Origin: Halosolutus gelatinilyticus
Lineage (GTDB): Archaea; Halobacteriota; Halobacteria; Halobacteriales; Natrialbaceae
Length of the DNA: 64,000 nucleotides
Direction: 5' to 3'
NCBI RefSeq assembly: GCF_023028105.1
Contig: NZ_CP095491.1
Location: 1,674,001 to 1,738,000, forward strand
A program made the translations under genes and the position numbers. This document shows positions 35,782 through 43,911 of the stretch, piece by piece (position 1 is the stretch's first letter; each line of letters opens with the position of its first letter). The notes under the pieces were generated by a model. It saw only the letters and a list, made by a program, of their open reading frames with translations. It did not search any database and was not told where the DNA came from.

Positions 35782-36447
35782 TCAGTCGAGATAGCCCAGC
35801 GCGTCCTCGATCCGGCCCAGTTCCGGCCCGGTCGTGTCCTCGCCGACGACGTAGCCGGCCTCGTTCGCGAGCAGCCCGGACCCGACCAGCGGCGCGCCGT
35901 AGTTGATCGTCCCGACGTCGGCCCGGACGTCCAGAACCTCCTCCAGCAGGTCCAGTTCCTCGTCGGTTGCCTTCGGGTGACAGAGCACGCCCGAGTTCGT
36001 TGCAACCCCGGCGGTGCCGACGGTCCGGACCCCCGCGAGATCACCGCGTTCGACGGGTACGTCGAGGGTATCCTGGATGATCCGGACCGTCTCGCGGGGC
36101 AGATCCGGATGGACGTACGCGCCGTAATCGTTCGCCAGAACGACGTTCCCGGCGGCGTTGATGTTCCCCGGCAGTTCCGCGATCGGGACGTCGACCTCGT
36201 CCTCGAGGCGCTCGCGCTCGTACTCGAGGACGCGGGAACTGACCAGCAGGCCGTTCTCGTTCCCCGTCGCTAGCGCGCCGACCGTCGACGAACCGCCGAC
36301 GGTCGTCTTGACGGCAGGCACCTCGAGTTCGTCGGTCAGGTCGGAAACGACGTCGTCGTCGACGTCGGGACGAACGAGTACGCACGAGTCGGTCGTGCGG
36401 GCGAACACCCCGACGTAGGCCGACCCGGCGAAGGCGAGACGTTGCAA
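35782..36447 (-). CDS. eif6: Translation initiation factor aIF6
   Basis: A 221-residue pentein-fold factor that binds the large ribosomal subunit and prevents early joining to the small one. Repeats such as [40 protein letters not shown] and [19 protein letters not shown] fit the family and length. It starts with the rare codon TTG at 36447, two bases after the L31e stop, so it is likely translated by coupling. It follows rpl39e and rpl31e in one operon. Confidence 0.94.
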   Translation of the reverse strand: MQRLAFAGSAYVGVFARTTDSCVLVRPDVDDDVVSDLTDELEVPAVKTTVGGSSTVGALATGNENGLLVSSRVLEYERERLEDEVDVPIAELPGNINAAGNVVLANDYGAYVHPDLPRETVRIIQDTLDVPVERGDLAGVRTVGTAGVATNSGVLCHPKATDEELDLLEEVLDVRADVGTINYGAPLVGSGLLANEAGYVVGEDTTGPELGRIEDALGYLD

Positions 36448-36449
36448 GT

Positions 36450-36728
36450 TTACTCGGCGACCTCGGCCTCGACGACGGCCTCGCCCTCTTCGTCGAAGCG
36501 GGCCGCACGGACGCGAAGCTTCCGCGGCGGATTCGATCGGCCCTGCGACCAGACGGTCTCGTTGATCGAGGGGTCCAGTCGGATGGCGTCCTCGTCGACC
36601 GCGAAGTGCTTCGCGAGGTGTTCGCGGACGAGTCGCATCGCGAGATCGGCTGCCTCGTGGTTCGCGCCCTTCTTGACGTCACGGAGCGGGACGGTAACGA
36701 CGCGCTCCTCGAAATCACTTGCACTCAT
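36450..36728 (-). CDS. rpl31e: 50S ribosomal protein L31e
   Basis: A 92-residue ribosomal protein with the family start ([35 protein letters not shown]) and a charged C-terminus. Its ATG is three bases after the L39e stop. It is the second gene of an rpl39e-rpl31e-eif6 operon, a common archaeal order. Confidence 0.96.
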   Translation of the reverse strand: MSASDFEERVVTVPLRDVKKGANHEAADLAMRLVREHLAKHFAVDEDAIRLDPSINETVWSQGRSNPPRKLRVRAARFDEEGEAVVEAEVAE

Positions 36729-36731
36729 GGT

Positions 36732-36884
36732 TTACTCGTCGGTGTCGTTGCGCCGCCAGTTACGTCGCTTCGGGTTCCGGGTGACTTCCATGTCGGTCTT
36801 CATCATGACCCAGGCCGGAACGCGGCTGTTCTGGTTCTCGAGTTTGGCAAGACGCTTCTTCTTGCCCTTCGATTTTTTACCCAT
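36732..36884 (-). CDS. rpl39e: 50S ribosomal protein L39e
   Basis: A 50-residue basic protein ([26 protein letters not shown] then [12 protein letters not shown]) that lines the exit tunnel. ATG 36884 gives the usual length; the longer frame upstream is non-coding. A TTTTAAGC box (minus strand, near 36911-36918) lies 27 or so bases before the ATG, suggesting a leaderless transcript. Confidence 0.95.
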   Translation of the reverse strand: MGKKSKGKKKRLAKLENQNSRVPAWVMMKTDMEVTRNPKRRNWRRNDTDE

Positions 36885-37187
36885 AGTGGCCGGACGTAGC
36901 CCACGCTGGCTTAAAATCTTGTCCATCTTACCGGCGATCGCGACCTTCGACGTTCGCGCCGTTCGGCTCACACCGGTCTCGCGAATTCGACCGCGATCGC
37001 CGTTCGTAGCCGCGCGCGATCGATAGCAAAACGTATTCGTCGTCGATCGGCCGAACCGAACGATACCTCCGCTCCGACGACTTCGACGGCGACTCTTTCG
37101 AACGCACCCGCCGACGGCGACGCGGATCGAGCAGCTCGTCGACGATTGAGTCGCTGGCGGGTCCGCGAACGGTGGACGGTCGCACCC
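36885..37187. other. Intergenic region upstream of rpl39e
   Basis: A 303-base gap between rpl39e and the end of the Tat-exported HExxH gene. It has the rpl39e promoter at its left end. Nothing else in it looks like a gene. Confidence 0.5.
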
Positions 37188-38159
37188 CTACCCGGAGGCT
37201 GGCTGGTCGTTCGCCAGCCGATCGCGGACGTACTCGAGAAACCGCGTCACCGCCTCGAGCGTCGCGTCGCTCAACTCCGTCGTGTACTCGACCTGATCGA
37301 CAGCGGCGTCCGGATCACCCTCGTGGATCCGATCGATATCGGCACAGCCCGTCCCGGGCCAACGGGTCCCTCCGTTGATGCCCGCGACATCTGGACCGGC
37401 GTAAGCCGTCGCCATCGGCGATACGCGGAGGGTGCCGTCGTCAGTTCGGACGGCGGTCCCGAGGTCGTGATCGCACTCCGTTCCGCCGATCGCTTCGGCG
37501 ATCGAGGGCGAGATGAGCGTGTGCAGGGTCTCGTGAATGGCCATGTTTCGGCTTACCACTCGCGAGTCCCAGACCTCCGTCGCGCCGAGGTTCACGGCCG
37601 TGTACGCGCCGTCGCCGAGGACCCGTCCGAGTCGATAGAGATCCGGGTGCGTGCCGCCGTAGCCGAGTCGGTAGTTCAACGGCGCCCACGCAAAGAGCAC
37701 GTGTGCGGTCGATTCCGCACCCGCGCCGACATTGCGGCCGCGCACCTGATCGCGGAACACGCTGAGGACGGTGTCCCGCGACGGGATGATCGATTCCGCG
37801 GACGGCGACGCCTCCGAGAGCGGATACTGGACGAGATCGCCGCGCTCGAGGCGAACGTCGAATTCCGTGAGTCGCGACTGACGCGACGCGTACGAGAGCA
37901 CCTGGTTCAGCGCGTCCTCGATCGCCGCAAACGCGTCCCGAAACGGCGGTGGCCAGTTCCGGGTGATCCCGCTGAACCCGTATCGCGCCCACGCGCGTAT
38001 CGAGACCGGGCCGGGATAGACCCGCACCCGGAGCGGTGCTTCACGTGTTGTGACCCCGCTCGCGTCGACGCTCGACGTGGCTGCGGCTCCGCCGATCGCG
38101 GCGAGCAGTTCCCGACGCGTCGGAAACCGACCGATCCCGCCTGTCTCCTCCGACATCAT
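37188..38159 (-). CDS. Tat-exported HExxH protein, possible metalloprotease
   Basis: A 323-residue protein. Residues 12-32 form a Tat signal (TRRELLAAIGGAAAT). The motif H209-E-T-L-H213 fits a zinc-protease active site, with H231 in ECDHDLG as a possible third ligand. Three features support the start at ATG 38159: a strong GGGAGG ribosome-binding site lies just before it, the twin arginines follow soon after, and the upstream ATG at 38177 adds only a charged stretch. I do not recognise the family. The protein is probably anchored or secreted, since the cleavage region is polar. Confidence 0.7.
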   Translation of the reverse strand: MMSEETGGIGRFPTRRELLAAIGGAAATSSVDASGVTTREAPLRVRVYPGPVSIRAWARYGFSGITRNWPPPFRDAFAAIEDALNQVLSYASRQSRLTEFDVRLERGDLVQYPLSEASPSAESIIPSRDTVLSVFRDQVRGRNVGAGAESTAHVLFAWAPLNYRLGYGGTHPDLYRLGRVLGDGAYTAVNLGATEVWDSRVVSRNMAIHETLHTLISPSIAEAIGGTECDHDLGTAVRTDDGTLRVSPMATAYAGPDVAGINGGTRWPGTGCADIDRIHEGDPDAAVDQVEYTTELSDATLEAVTRFLEYVRDRLANDQPASG

Positions 38160-38378
38160 CGAGCCCTCCCGTGCCATCCCGCCGAGGTGGCTGACGCTGA
38201 AACGCCGATTTGAGCGACCATCCTACCAGAAGGGCTACACTGGAGGGCGTTATCATATTCATTTCTGTATTGTCTGAAAGACACCGTGTACAGACAGTTT
38301 ACCGTGACTATCTCCCGCCAGACGGAGTCGTAAGTGCTGCCTAATTGTGGCTAATTTGACGAAACTCGGGTGGCGCGA

Positions 38379-38936
38379 TTACTCGAGCGAGAACCGTTCG
38401 ACCGCCGAATAACGCGGCCCCGCGTCGGTGAGCGTGCTCTCGGTCAGCCGAACCTCGTCGACGTGCATCTCGCCGACCGTCGGGTCGCGCTCCCGTATCA
38501 CTTTTTGGACGTGATCTTTCCCTCCGGCGTGTTCCATCCGTGCGAGGGTGACGTGGGGCGTAAAGTCGTGGCTTTCGGGATCGAATCCCATCGCCGTCGT
38601 CCGGTCCTCGATCGCTTCGTGGAGGCGGGCCAGTTCGTCGCCGCCCGCCGCGACGCCAAGCCAGACGACGCTGATGTAGTCCAGGCTGGGGAAGACGCCG
38701 AGACCGCCGAACCGCGCGGTGAACGGGTCGACGTCGGCGTCGTCGACAGCGGCGGCGAGTTCGTCCTCGAGCGCGGGGAGTCTGTCGCCGGCGACGTCGC
38801 CGAGGAACTTCAGCGTGACGTGGGCCTGCTCGGGATCGGTGAGGGTGAGGCCGCTGGCCTCCGCGAGATCGTCCTGAAGGTCGGCGATCGGCTCCGCGAG
38901 ATCGTCGGGCAAGTCGGCGCTGACGAACAACCGCAT
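38379..38936 (-). CDS. thpR: RNA 2',3'-cyclic phosphodiesterase (2H family)
   Basis: A 185-residue protein with the two catalytic H-x-T motifs of the 2H phosphoesterases: HVTLKF and HVTLAR. ThpR, once called 2'-5' RNA ligase, opens 2',3'-cyclic phosphates on RNA ends, for instance after tRNA splicing. Length is standard and the start ATG begins MRLFVSADLPDDL. It is divergent from the flavoprotein gene. The gap 38160-38378 holds its neighbour's AT-rich promoter. Confidence 0.92.
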   Translation of the reverse strand: MRLFVSADLPDDLAEPIADLQDDLAEASGLTLTDPEQAHVTLKFLGDVAGDRLPALEDELAAAVDDADVDPFTARFGGLGVFPSLDYISVVWLGVAAGGDELARLHEAIEDRTTAMGFDPESHDFTPHVTLARMEHAGGKDHVQKVIRERDPTVGEMHVDEVRLTESTLTDAGPRYSAVERFSLE

Positions 38937-39017
38937 ACGCGACACTCGAACGGGAAGCCTATTCAACGGTTGCGTGAGCGGTCGCCGTTTGATGTAGCTG
39001 GGAGGAGAACGACGGGT

Positions 39018-40460
39018 ATGGCCGACACCTTCGTCATCGTCGGCGGCGACGCGGCGGGGATGTCCGCCGCGAGCAAGGCGAAACGGGACGACCCCGACCT
39101 CGACGTCGTCGTCTTCGAGCGGGGCGAGTGGGTTTCCTACGGCGCCTGCGGGCTCCCCTACTACGTGAAAGGCGAGATCCAGTCGCTCGAGGCCCTCGTC
39201 TCCGTGACCCCCGAAGAGTTCCGCGAGGAGCGCGACATCGACCTCCGGACGGGCCACGAGGTCGTCTCGATCGACCCCGACGAGCGCACCGTCACCGCCG
39301 AGAGCGAGGCCGGCACGGTCACGGAGTCGTACGACCACCTGCTGCTCGCGGTCGGCGCCGCGGCCGTCGTCCCGCCAATCGAGGGAACCGATCTGGCGGG
39401 CGTCTACACCCTCGGATCGATGAGCGACGGGAAGGAACTCCGGGAGTACGTCGCCCGAGCGCGGGACGGCGAGTCCTTCCAGCAGCCCGATCGGGGACCA
39501 GCCTGTCGGTACCTCGAGGACTGTGCGGGCCCCGTCGGCGTCGTCGGCGGCGGCTACGTGGGGATCGAGATGGCCGAGGCGCTGGCCGCGAACGGGTTCG
39601 AAGCCCACCTGTTCCAGCGCGGCGATCGCGTCCTGAAGACGTTCAGCGAGGCGACGAGCGAACGGATCGCCGACCACCTCGGCGACCAAGATGTCGCGGT
39701 CCACTTCGACGCCGACGTGCGAGAACTAGCGAGCGACGCGGCCGCGTCGGGCGGAACGGACGACGAGACGGTCGCGGCGATCGTCACCGACGACGATCGG
39801 GTCCCAGTCGAGATGGTTCTGCTCGGCACCGGCGTCCGTCCCCGGACCGGCCTCGCCGAAACGGCGGACGTCGAACTCGGGCCGACGGGGGCGATCGCGA
39901 CCGACGAGTACCGGGAGACGAACGTGCCCGACGTCTACGCGGCGGGCGACTGCGCCGAGGCCAGGCACGTCGTCACCGGCGACCCGACGTACGCCCCGCT
40001 GGCACTGACCGCGAACCGCCACGGCCGCGCCGTCGGTCAGACCGTCGCGGGAACCCCCACCGAGGGCGGCGGCGTGGCGGGCACGGCAGCGATCAAGGCG
40101 TTCGACGTCGAGGCGGCCCGAACGGGGATCCTCGACCACGAGGCGGCCCGGGAAGCCGATTTCGATCCAGTGAGCAAGACGATCGAGGCGAAATCTCGGG
40201 CCGGCTACTACCCCGAGGGAGGGACCGTCACCGTCACGCTCACCGCCGATCGGAACACCGGGCGCGTCCTCGGCGCGAGCCTCGCCAGCGAGTACGGCGA
40301 GGGTGCCGTGCACCGAAGCCACGCGATCGTCGCCGCGATCACGAACGGCGCGAGCGTTTTCGAACTGGAGAACTACGATCTCGCCTACGCGCCGCCGTTC
40401 AACACGACGTGGGATCCCGTGCTCGTCGCCGCGAAAGTCCTCTCGGGGACGTTGCGGTGA
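39018..40460 (+). CDS. CoA-disulfide reductase/NADH oxidase-like flavoprotein
   Basis: A 480-residue FAD enzyme. FAD sites are IVGGDAAGMSAASKA and TNVPDVYAAGDCAE; the NAD(P) site is GVVGGGYVGIEMAEAL. The single redox cysteine lies in YGACGLPYY, as in CoA-disulfide reductases, Nox and NPSR enzymes, and the C-terminal dimer domain is present. It may reduce CoA disulfide or polysulfide. ATG 39018 has GGAGGA ten or so bases before it. An acidic insert at about residue 240 is lineage-specific. Confidence 0.9.
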   Translation: MADTFVIVGGDAAGMSAASKAKRDDPDLDVVVFERGEWVSYGACGLPYYVKGEIQSLEALVSVTPEEFREERDIDLRTGHEVVSIDPDERTVTAESEAGTVTESYDHLLLAVGAAAVVPPIEGTDLAGVYTLGSMSDGKELREYVARARDGESFQQPDRGPACRYLEDCAGPVGVVGGGYVGIEMAEALAANGFEAHLFQRGDRVLKTFSEATSERIADHLGDQDVAVHFDADVRELASDAAASGGTDDETVAAIVTDDDRVPVEMVLLGTGVRPRTGLAETADVELGPTGAIATDEYRETNVPDVYAAGDCAEARHVVTGDPTYAPLALTANRHGRAVGQTVAGTPTEGGGVAGTAAIKAFDVEAARTGILDHEAAREADFDPVSKTIEAKSRAGYYPEGGTVTVTLTADRNTGRVLGASLASEYGEGAVHRSHAIVAAITNGASVFELENYDLAYAPPFNTTWDPVLVAAKVLSGTLR

Positions 40461-40535
40461 CCGGGTCGGTCGGCGATCTCGGATTCGGTCCGTTTCGAGC
40501 ACCGCCGCGACGGCGCCGGTCGGATGGGTCGGCGT

Positions 40536-40949
40536 TCAGACGTCGATCGGCCGGCCGTCTTCCGTCGGCGGCGCGACGTGATCGATGTACTCCTCGACGG
40601 TCGGGTCGTCGACCCGGACGCGGACGCTGATCTCGCCGAGCTCGTCGGGTTCGCCGACCGAGAAGTTGATCCGGTCCTCGAAGGCCGCCTGCTTCTTCAG
40701 GGCGAAGGAGAAGGTATCGCCCTCGCGGGTCGCGAAGAACTCGCCACGGGCCGTATCGAGGATCTCCTGCTTGTGGAGGAGCTCCGAGACGTGGTCCATC
40801 GAGTGGGCTTCGCCCCTGATTTCGCCGAATCCCTCTTCGAGGTCCGCGGTGGGGAAGATGTTCGCGACCGCGTCCGCGACGCGGCTCGTCACCTCGGTGT
40901 CGTACACCGGCGCCGTGATCTCGACGTCGACGCGGTAGATCTCGCTCAC
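40536..40949 (-). CDS. UPF0201 (COG1325) RNA-binding protein
   Basis: A 137-residue protein, MSEIYRVDVEITAPVYDTEVTSRVADAVANIFP then EEYIDHVAPPTEDG, of the UPF0201 type with a likely RNA-binding fold (sometimes called an exosome-related protein). It starts with GTG at 40949, overlapping the stop of the UPF0200 gene by four bases, so the two are coupled. The pair is conserved across archaea, suggesting a joint, still unknown, RNA-related role. Confidence 0.88.
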   Translation of the reverse strand: MSEIYRVDVEITAPVYDTEVTSRVADAVANIFPTADLEEGFGEIRGEAHSMDHVSELLHKQEILDTARGEFFATREGDTFSFALKKQAAFEDRINFSVGEPDELGEISVRVRVDDPTVEEYIDHVAPPTEDGRPIDV

Positions 40950-41524
40950 GACCGGCGCACCTCCGCATCGACGTGGTCTGCGCCCTCGCGAACGATCGTT
41001 CGGATCCGCTCGCGGTACGCCTCGAGCGTGTCGGTGTTCTCGACGACGACGTCGGCCCGGACCATCGCGTCGTCCATCCCGAAGCCGCGCTCGCGGGCGT
41101 CCCGAGCAGCAAGTCCTTCGCCGCCGTCGTCCTCGCTCGCGTCCCGACCGCGGGACTCGACCCGCTCTGCGCGCACTTCGAACGGCGCCTCGATGCTGAC
41201 CAGCGTAAAGTCCTCGCCGAAGCGGTCCTCGAAGACGTCGACCTCGACGTCCGATCGGATGCCGTCGACCAGCACCGTCTCGTGTTGCTCGAGGCGGTCC
41301 TCGATCATCGGGAGCGAGCGCTCGGCGATCGCGGCCGGTCCGTTCTCGTCGCGCAGCGCCTGCGCGACCTTCCCGTGGTCCTTGGCCGGATCGAGGCCTC
41401 GATCGGCCGTTTCCTGGCGGACGACGTCGCCCATCGTCACCACCGGGATTCCTTCCTCGCGTGCGACGGTCGCGGCCTCGCCTTTCCCGCTGCCGGGGAG
41501 CCCGACCGTTCCGATGACGTGCAT
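40946..41524 (-). CDS. UPF0200 P-loop kinase-like protein
   Basis: A 192-residue P-loop NTPase of the adenylate/dephospho-CoA kinase-like UPF0200 group. The P-loop is GLPGSGKGEAA; ETVLVDGIRSDVEVDVF follows as the Walker B region, and basic residues follow near FEVRAERVESRGRD. The substrate is unknown. ATG 41524 is supported by a CCTTATGC box 26 or so bases before it, a leaderless start; an in-frame extension runs further upstream but is not needed. Confidence 0.88.
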   Translation of the reverse strand: MHVIGTVGLPGSGKGEAATVAREEGIPVVTMGDVVRQETADRGLDPAKDHGKVAQALRDENGPAAIAERSLPMIEDRLEQHETVLVDGIRSDVEVDVFEDRFGEDFTLVSIEAPFEVRAERVESRGRDASEDDGGEGLAARDARERGFGMDDAMVRADVVVENTDTLEAYRERIRTIVREGADHVDAEVRRS

Positions 41525-41899
41525 CGAGAGGGGATACAGGCGAGACCCGCATAAGGGCTGTGTTCGTCGCTCGTCGCGGGCCGCACGTCCCTCGGCTCGT
41601 TCCGTTCGATACGGGCTCGGTTTCGCTGGATGCAACTCCGATAGGAGTCGCGTATCGTCGGTTTCGCGAGCGGAACGGATCGCGTCGACCGCGCTCGTCG
41701 GCCGCAGGACGGAAACGAGCCATTCACTGACCCGGTCGTCCATAAGAGGGGGCTCGTTCTCGAGCGGAAACAGTGTTCGCGCTCGCAATCGTCCGGGGGC
41801 CGCGATCGGACTCGCGGTAATTCGTTTGAATTCGAGACTATTTTCCGAAACGGAGTGTCCATCTTATCTTTCATATTGACCTCGCTTCGAGCGCACGCT
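41525..41899. other. Intergenic region
   Basis: A 375-base divergent gap. The minus strand keeps an open frame into UPF0200 with a possible start at 41740 (MDDRVSEWLVSVLRP), but its composition is weak and the UPF0200 promoter falls inside it. On the plus strand TTATCTTTCATATT (41866-41879) is a promoter for the lipoprotein at 41900. No other gene is supported. Confidence 0.45.
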
Positions 41900-42295
41900 A
41901 TGACAGCCAAACTCCTCGATAGACGTCGATTCACCAAGGCGGTCGGCATCGGTGCGATCGCAGCGATCGCCGGCTGTTCGGACGACACCGGGTCCGGAAG
42001 CGACGGCTCCGGATCCGGGGGCGAGTCGAGCACCGGCGACGGCGGGACGGAGAATACGAGCGAGGGAGAAGATGGCGGACTCGGCGGCAGCGAGGACAGC
42101 GGTATGGGTGACGAGAACAACGAGTCCGATAGCGGTATAGGGAACGAGACGTCCGCCGGCAATGAGACGTCCGCCGGCAACGAGACGTCCGCCGGCAACG
42201 AGACGTCCGCCGGCAACGAGACGTCCGCCGGCAACGAGTCCACCGGCAACGAGTCCGGCTCGGGCGACGAGTTCGGTGAAGACATCGTCGAGTAG
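41900..42295 (+). CDS. Lipoprotein with tandem NETSAG repeats
   Basis: A 131-residue protein with a Tat-like signal (LLDRRRFTKAVGIGAIAAIAGC) ending in a lipobox cysteine, then only a low-complexity Gly/Ser/Glu/Asn tail containing five NETSAG units. N-x-T/S sites in each unit could be N-glycosylated. Such tails act as surface spacers, but no folded domain remains, so it may be a truncated lipoprotein. ATG 41900 follows an AT-rich promoter. Confidence 0.75.
   Translation: MTAKLLDRRRFTKAVGIGAIAAIAGCSDDTGSGSDGSGSGGESSTGDGGTENTSEGEDGGLGGSEDSGMGDENNESDSGIGNETSAGNETSAGNETSAGNETSAGNETSAGNESTGNESGSGDEFGEDIVE
42143..42232 (+). repeat. Five tandem 18-base repeats
   Basis: Five copies of AACGAGACGTCCGCCGGC in a row (the second differs by one base), encoding NETSAG. 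Degenerate units follow to 42262. Copy number is likely to vary by slippage. Confidence 0.9.
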
Positions 42296-42456
42296 TACCG
42301 CCAGTTGAACGGTTCGGCTTCGGTTCGGCTTTTTTCGATCGGTTCGGAGCGGTGACCGGCTCGACAACGAGAATCGTCTCCGGGTCGTCGATTCGCACTC
42401 CGGAACCGGCGGCGCGCTCGAAACTGCTATCTCTCGATCGAAACTACGGGGCACTA

Positions 42457-42831
42457 TGACTCACCGGTCGATGTTCGTACGCACGATCTGGTTCGATCTG
42501 GTCGGCTGGTGGCTCACTCCGATCGTCGTCAACACCGCGTGGGCGCTGACTGTGACCGCGGTGCTCGCGCCGATCAGGATCAACTGATCAACCTCGTCTC
42601 GACGGTGCGAACGTTGCAGGAGCCGCGATCCTTCACGAACTCCGACGTCGCCCGCGGCCAGCGCTCGCTGCTAGTTCGAGCGGCGTACCTCGTGTTCGTC
42701 GGCTGATGGCTGAGCTTCCCCTGGGCGAACCTCGCTGCCCTCCTGGCGATTACGATCGTCGGACTGCCGATCGCGATCTGGCTGGCGAACCGGCTCCCGT
42801 TCGTGACCTCGCTGTACCGGTTCCACGGCTA
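42457..42831 (+). pseudogene. Broken YccF-like inner-membrane protein gene
   Basis: Read with corrections, this encodes two similar membrane halves: VRTIWFDLVGWWLTPIVVNTAWALT... and VRAAYLVFVG-WLSFPWANLAALLAITIVGLPIAIWLA..., as in YccF-domain proteins. Three lesions are visible. A one-base loss near 42580 ends the first part at INTGA (TGA 42586-42588). TGA replaces a conserved tryptophan codon at 42704-42706. A second one-base loss occurs near 42780. The gene is dead or has sequencing errors; the three independent hits favour decay. It lies just before the tRNA gene. Confidence 0.8.
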
Positions 42832-42924
42832 GACCCGGCCTAAATCCACACTGCTTATGCTGTTCGATCGACGACTCGTAGCCGAGGGCACGTAGCTCAG
42901 TCCGGATAGAGCGTCGGACTTCTA

Positions 42925-42953
42925 TCCCCGTCGCGATCGCGGTGGGGGAAGAC
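42925..42953 (+). other. tRNA-Arg intron with bulge-helix-bulge
   Basis: The 29-base intron follows position 37. CTTC (42919-42922) pairs with GAAG (42948-42951) as the four-base central helix. The bulges are TA^T (42923-42925) and AC^A (42952-42954), cut at the marked places, and an inner hairpin CCCC...GGGG with CGC-GATC-GCG at its tip closes it. This is the canonical archaeal splicing-endonuclease site. Confidence 0.88.
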
Positions 42954-42976
42954 ATCCGACGGTCGTGGGTTCGAAT

Positions 42977-42989
42977 CCCATCGTGCCCG
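42977..42989 (+). repeat. attL core in the tRNA 3' end
   Basis: CCCATCGTGCCCG at the end of tRNA-Arg recurs at 55046-55058. The two bound the integrated element. Confidence 0.75.
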
Positions 42990-43098
42990 TCCGAAAACTA
43001 TCGTTTTAGGGCTTCTATCCAGAAGTCCGCGAGAACGCTGCTCCCATCTAGATTCGGGCATTTCTCGTTTCGAGACCTGTCCTGAGAATCTGGACTTC

Positions 43099-43122
43099 GT
43101 TCAACAGTTGAACACCCCCCGT
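43099..43122 (+). repeat. Palindrome plus C-run motif near the left end
   Basis: GTTCAAC-A-GTTGAAC (43099-43113) is a perfect palindrome. It overlaps TTGAACACCCCCCGT (43108-43122), which recurs as TTGAAGTACCCCCCGT at 53443-53458 in the same direction. Both copies lie near the ends of the element and may be protein-binding sites. Confidence 0.5.
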
Positions 43123-43169
43123 CGCAGTCCGGCGATTTTCATTGTCGGTTGCATCGCGAGGTGGTCGGC

Positions 43170-43400
43170 TTGAGTACCGGTCTCTGGACGCCGACGGATC
43201 GATCGACGTGTCTCCACTGTGGTGCCCACGTCACCGATCGGTTCCGCCGGGTCTTCGGTGACGATCGCGACCGGGCCCATCGCTGCGGCGAGTGTGATTC
43301 GTACGCTCGACTGAGCCGCGGCTCCGCGGCGGGGAAAGACATCGCCAGCCCGGACCCGGAGACGTCGCCCGGTCGCCACGGGGGTGAATCGGATGTTTGA
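43170..43400 (+). CDS. DUF7563-like small zinc-finger protein
   Basis: A 76-residue protein with CLHCGAHV...DRFRRVFGDDRDRAHRCGEC, the double C-x2-C zinc finger typical of small proteins in haloarchaeal viruses and integrated elements (DUF7563-like). TTG 43170 is taken as start because GAGGTG lies six bases before it; GTG 43161 or TTG 43149 are alternatives. The stop overlaps the start of the next gene by eight bases. Confidence 0.7.
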   Translation: MSTGLWTPTDRSTCLHCGAHVTDRFRRVFGDDRDRAHRCGECDSYARLSRGSAAGKDIASPDPETSPGRHGGESDV

Positions 43401-43911
43401 GTTCGTGCCGGCGAACCGGCTGTACGACGTCGCGACTCGGACGAAGATTGCCCATCCAGCCCACCAGGTAACCGACGAGCAGGTTCGTCGTGCGATCGAG
43501 AGACAAGAGCGAGAGATCCAGACCGACGGCGGTAACGCCGCGGCCGGTACTGAACGGTCAGGACTCGTATGCAATTCGTTCAACTGCCAGCACGACCCTG
43601 TAGAGCAGATAAGTTACGTACAGTCCCAAGCCGAGCCAGATCACCGGGACGCCCAATACCGTATTCGAAACAAAAAGAGCGTATCCGACGCTGAAGACGG
43701 CGAGATACACGACAACCGAGGTGTGAATAATGGGTACGTCGATTCGAACTGCATCGGCGGACATGATAATCAATTCTCACATTTATTGCAAAAGTGTTCT
43801 GCTGTCGTCCAAACACTGTCATCGCTCTTCCAGCGACAACTACAGCCGGGCTCTGAGCATTCTCCTTCAAATTTTGAGAACTCCACGAGATGCGAGAGGG
43901 GTGACCGATGA
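43393..43911 (+). CDS. Element protein, possibly interrupted in the middle
   Basis: A 172-residue frame. Residues 1-55 (MFEFVPANRLYDVATRTKIAHPAHQVTDEQVRRAIERQEREIQTDGG) have strong haloarchaeal codon bias and a helical DNA-binding look. The central 70-115 residues have no such bias and lie opposite a convincing minus-strand membrane gene. The last residues (CERGDR) end with TGA overlapping the next ATG, as expected for an operon. A simple reading is that a short gene was split by an in-frame insertion of about 300 bases. Confidence 0.5.
   Translation: MFEFVPANRLYDVATRTKIAHPAHQVTDEQVRRAIERQEREIQTDGGNAAAGTERSGLVCNSFNCQHDPVEQISYVQSQAEPDHRDAQYRIRNKKSVSDAEDGEIHDNRGVNNGYVDSNCIGGHDNQFSHLLQKCSAVVQTLSSLFQRQLQPGSEHSPSNFENSTRCERGDR
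43558..43764 (-). CDS. Small two-helix membrane protein
   Basis: A 68-residue protein, MSADAVRIDVPIIHTSVVVYLAVFSVGYALFVSNTVLGVPVIWLGLGLYVTYLLYRVVLAVERIAYES, with two or three hydrophobic helices. Codons are less GC-rich than in the host. It lies antisense to the middle of the gene at 43393. An AT-rich stretch just upstream (43765-43795) could be its promoter. Confidence 0.55.
   Translation of the reverse strand: MSADAVRIDVPIIHTSVVVYLAVFSVGYALFVSNTVLGVPVIWLGLGLYVTYLLYRVVLAVERIAYES

Larger units (their letters stand above)
42886..42989 (+). tRNA. tRNA-Arg (TCT) with intron
   Basis: The cloverleaf is complete: acceptor GGGCACG/CGTGCCC with discriminator G, D-arm GCTC...GAGC, anticodon stem TCGGA/TCCGA, and T-arm GTGGG-TTCGAAT-CCCAT. 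Removing 29 bases (42925-42953) gives the anticodon loop CTTCTAA, anticodon TCT. The mature RNA is 75 nt before CCA addition. Its 3' end is the attachment site of the integrated element. Confidence 0.93.

Noticed and set aside
41525-41740. N-terminal extension of the UPF0200 gene
   Set aside because: The family begins at MHVIGTVGLPGSGK and a TATA-like box lies within the extension.
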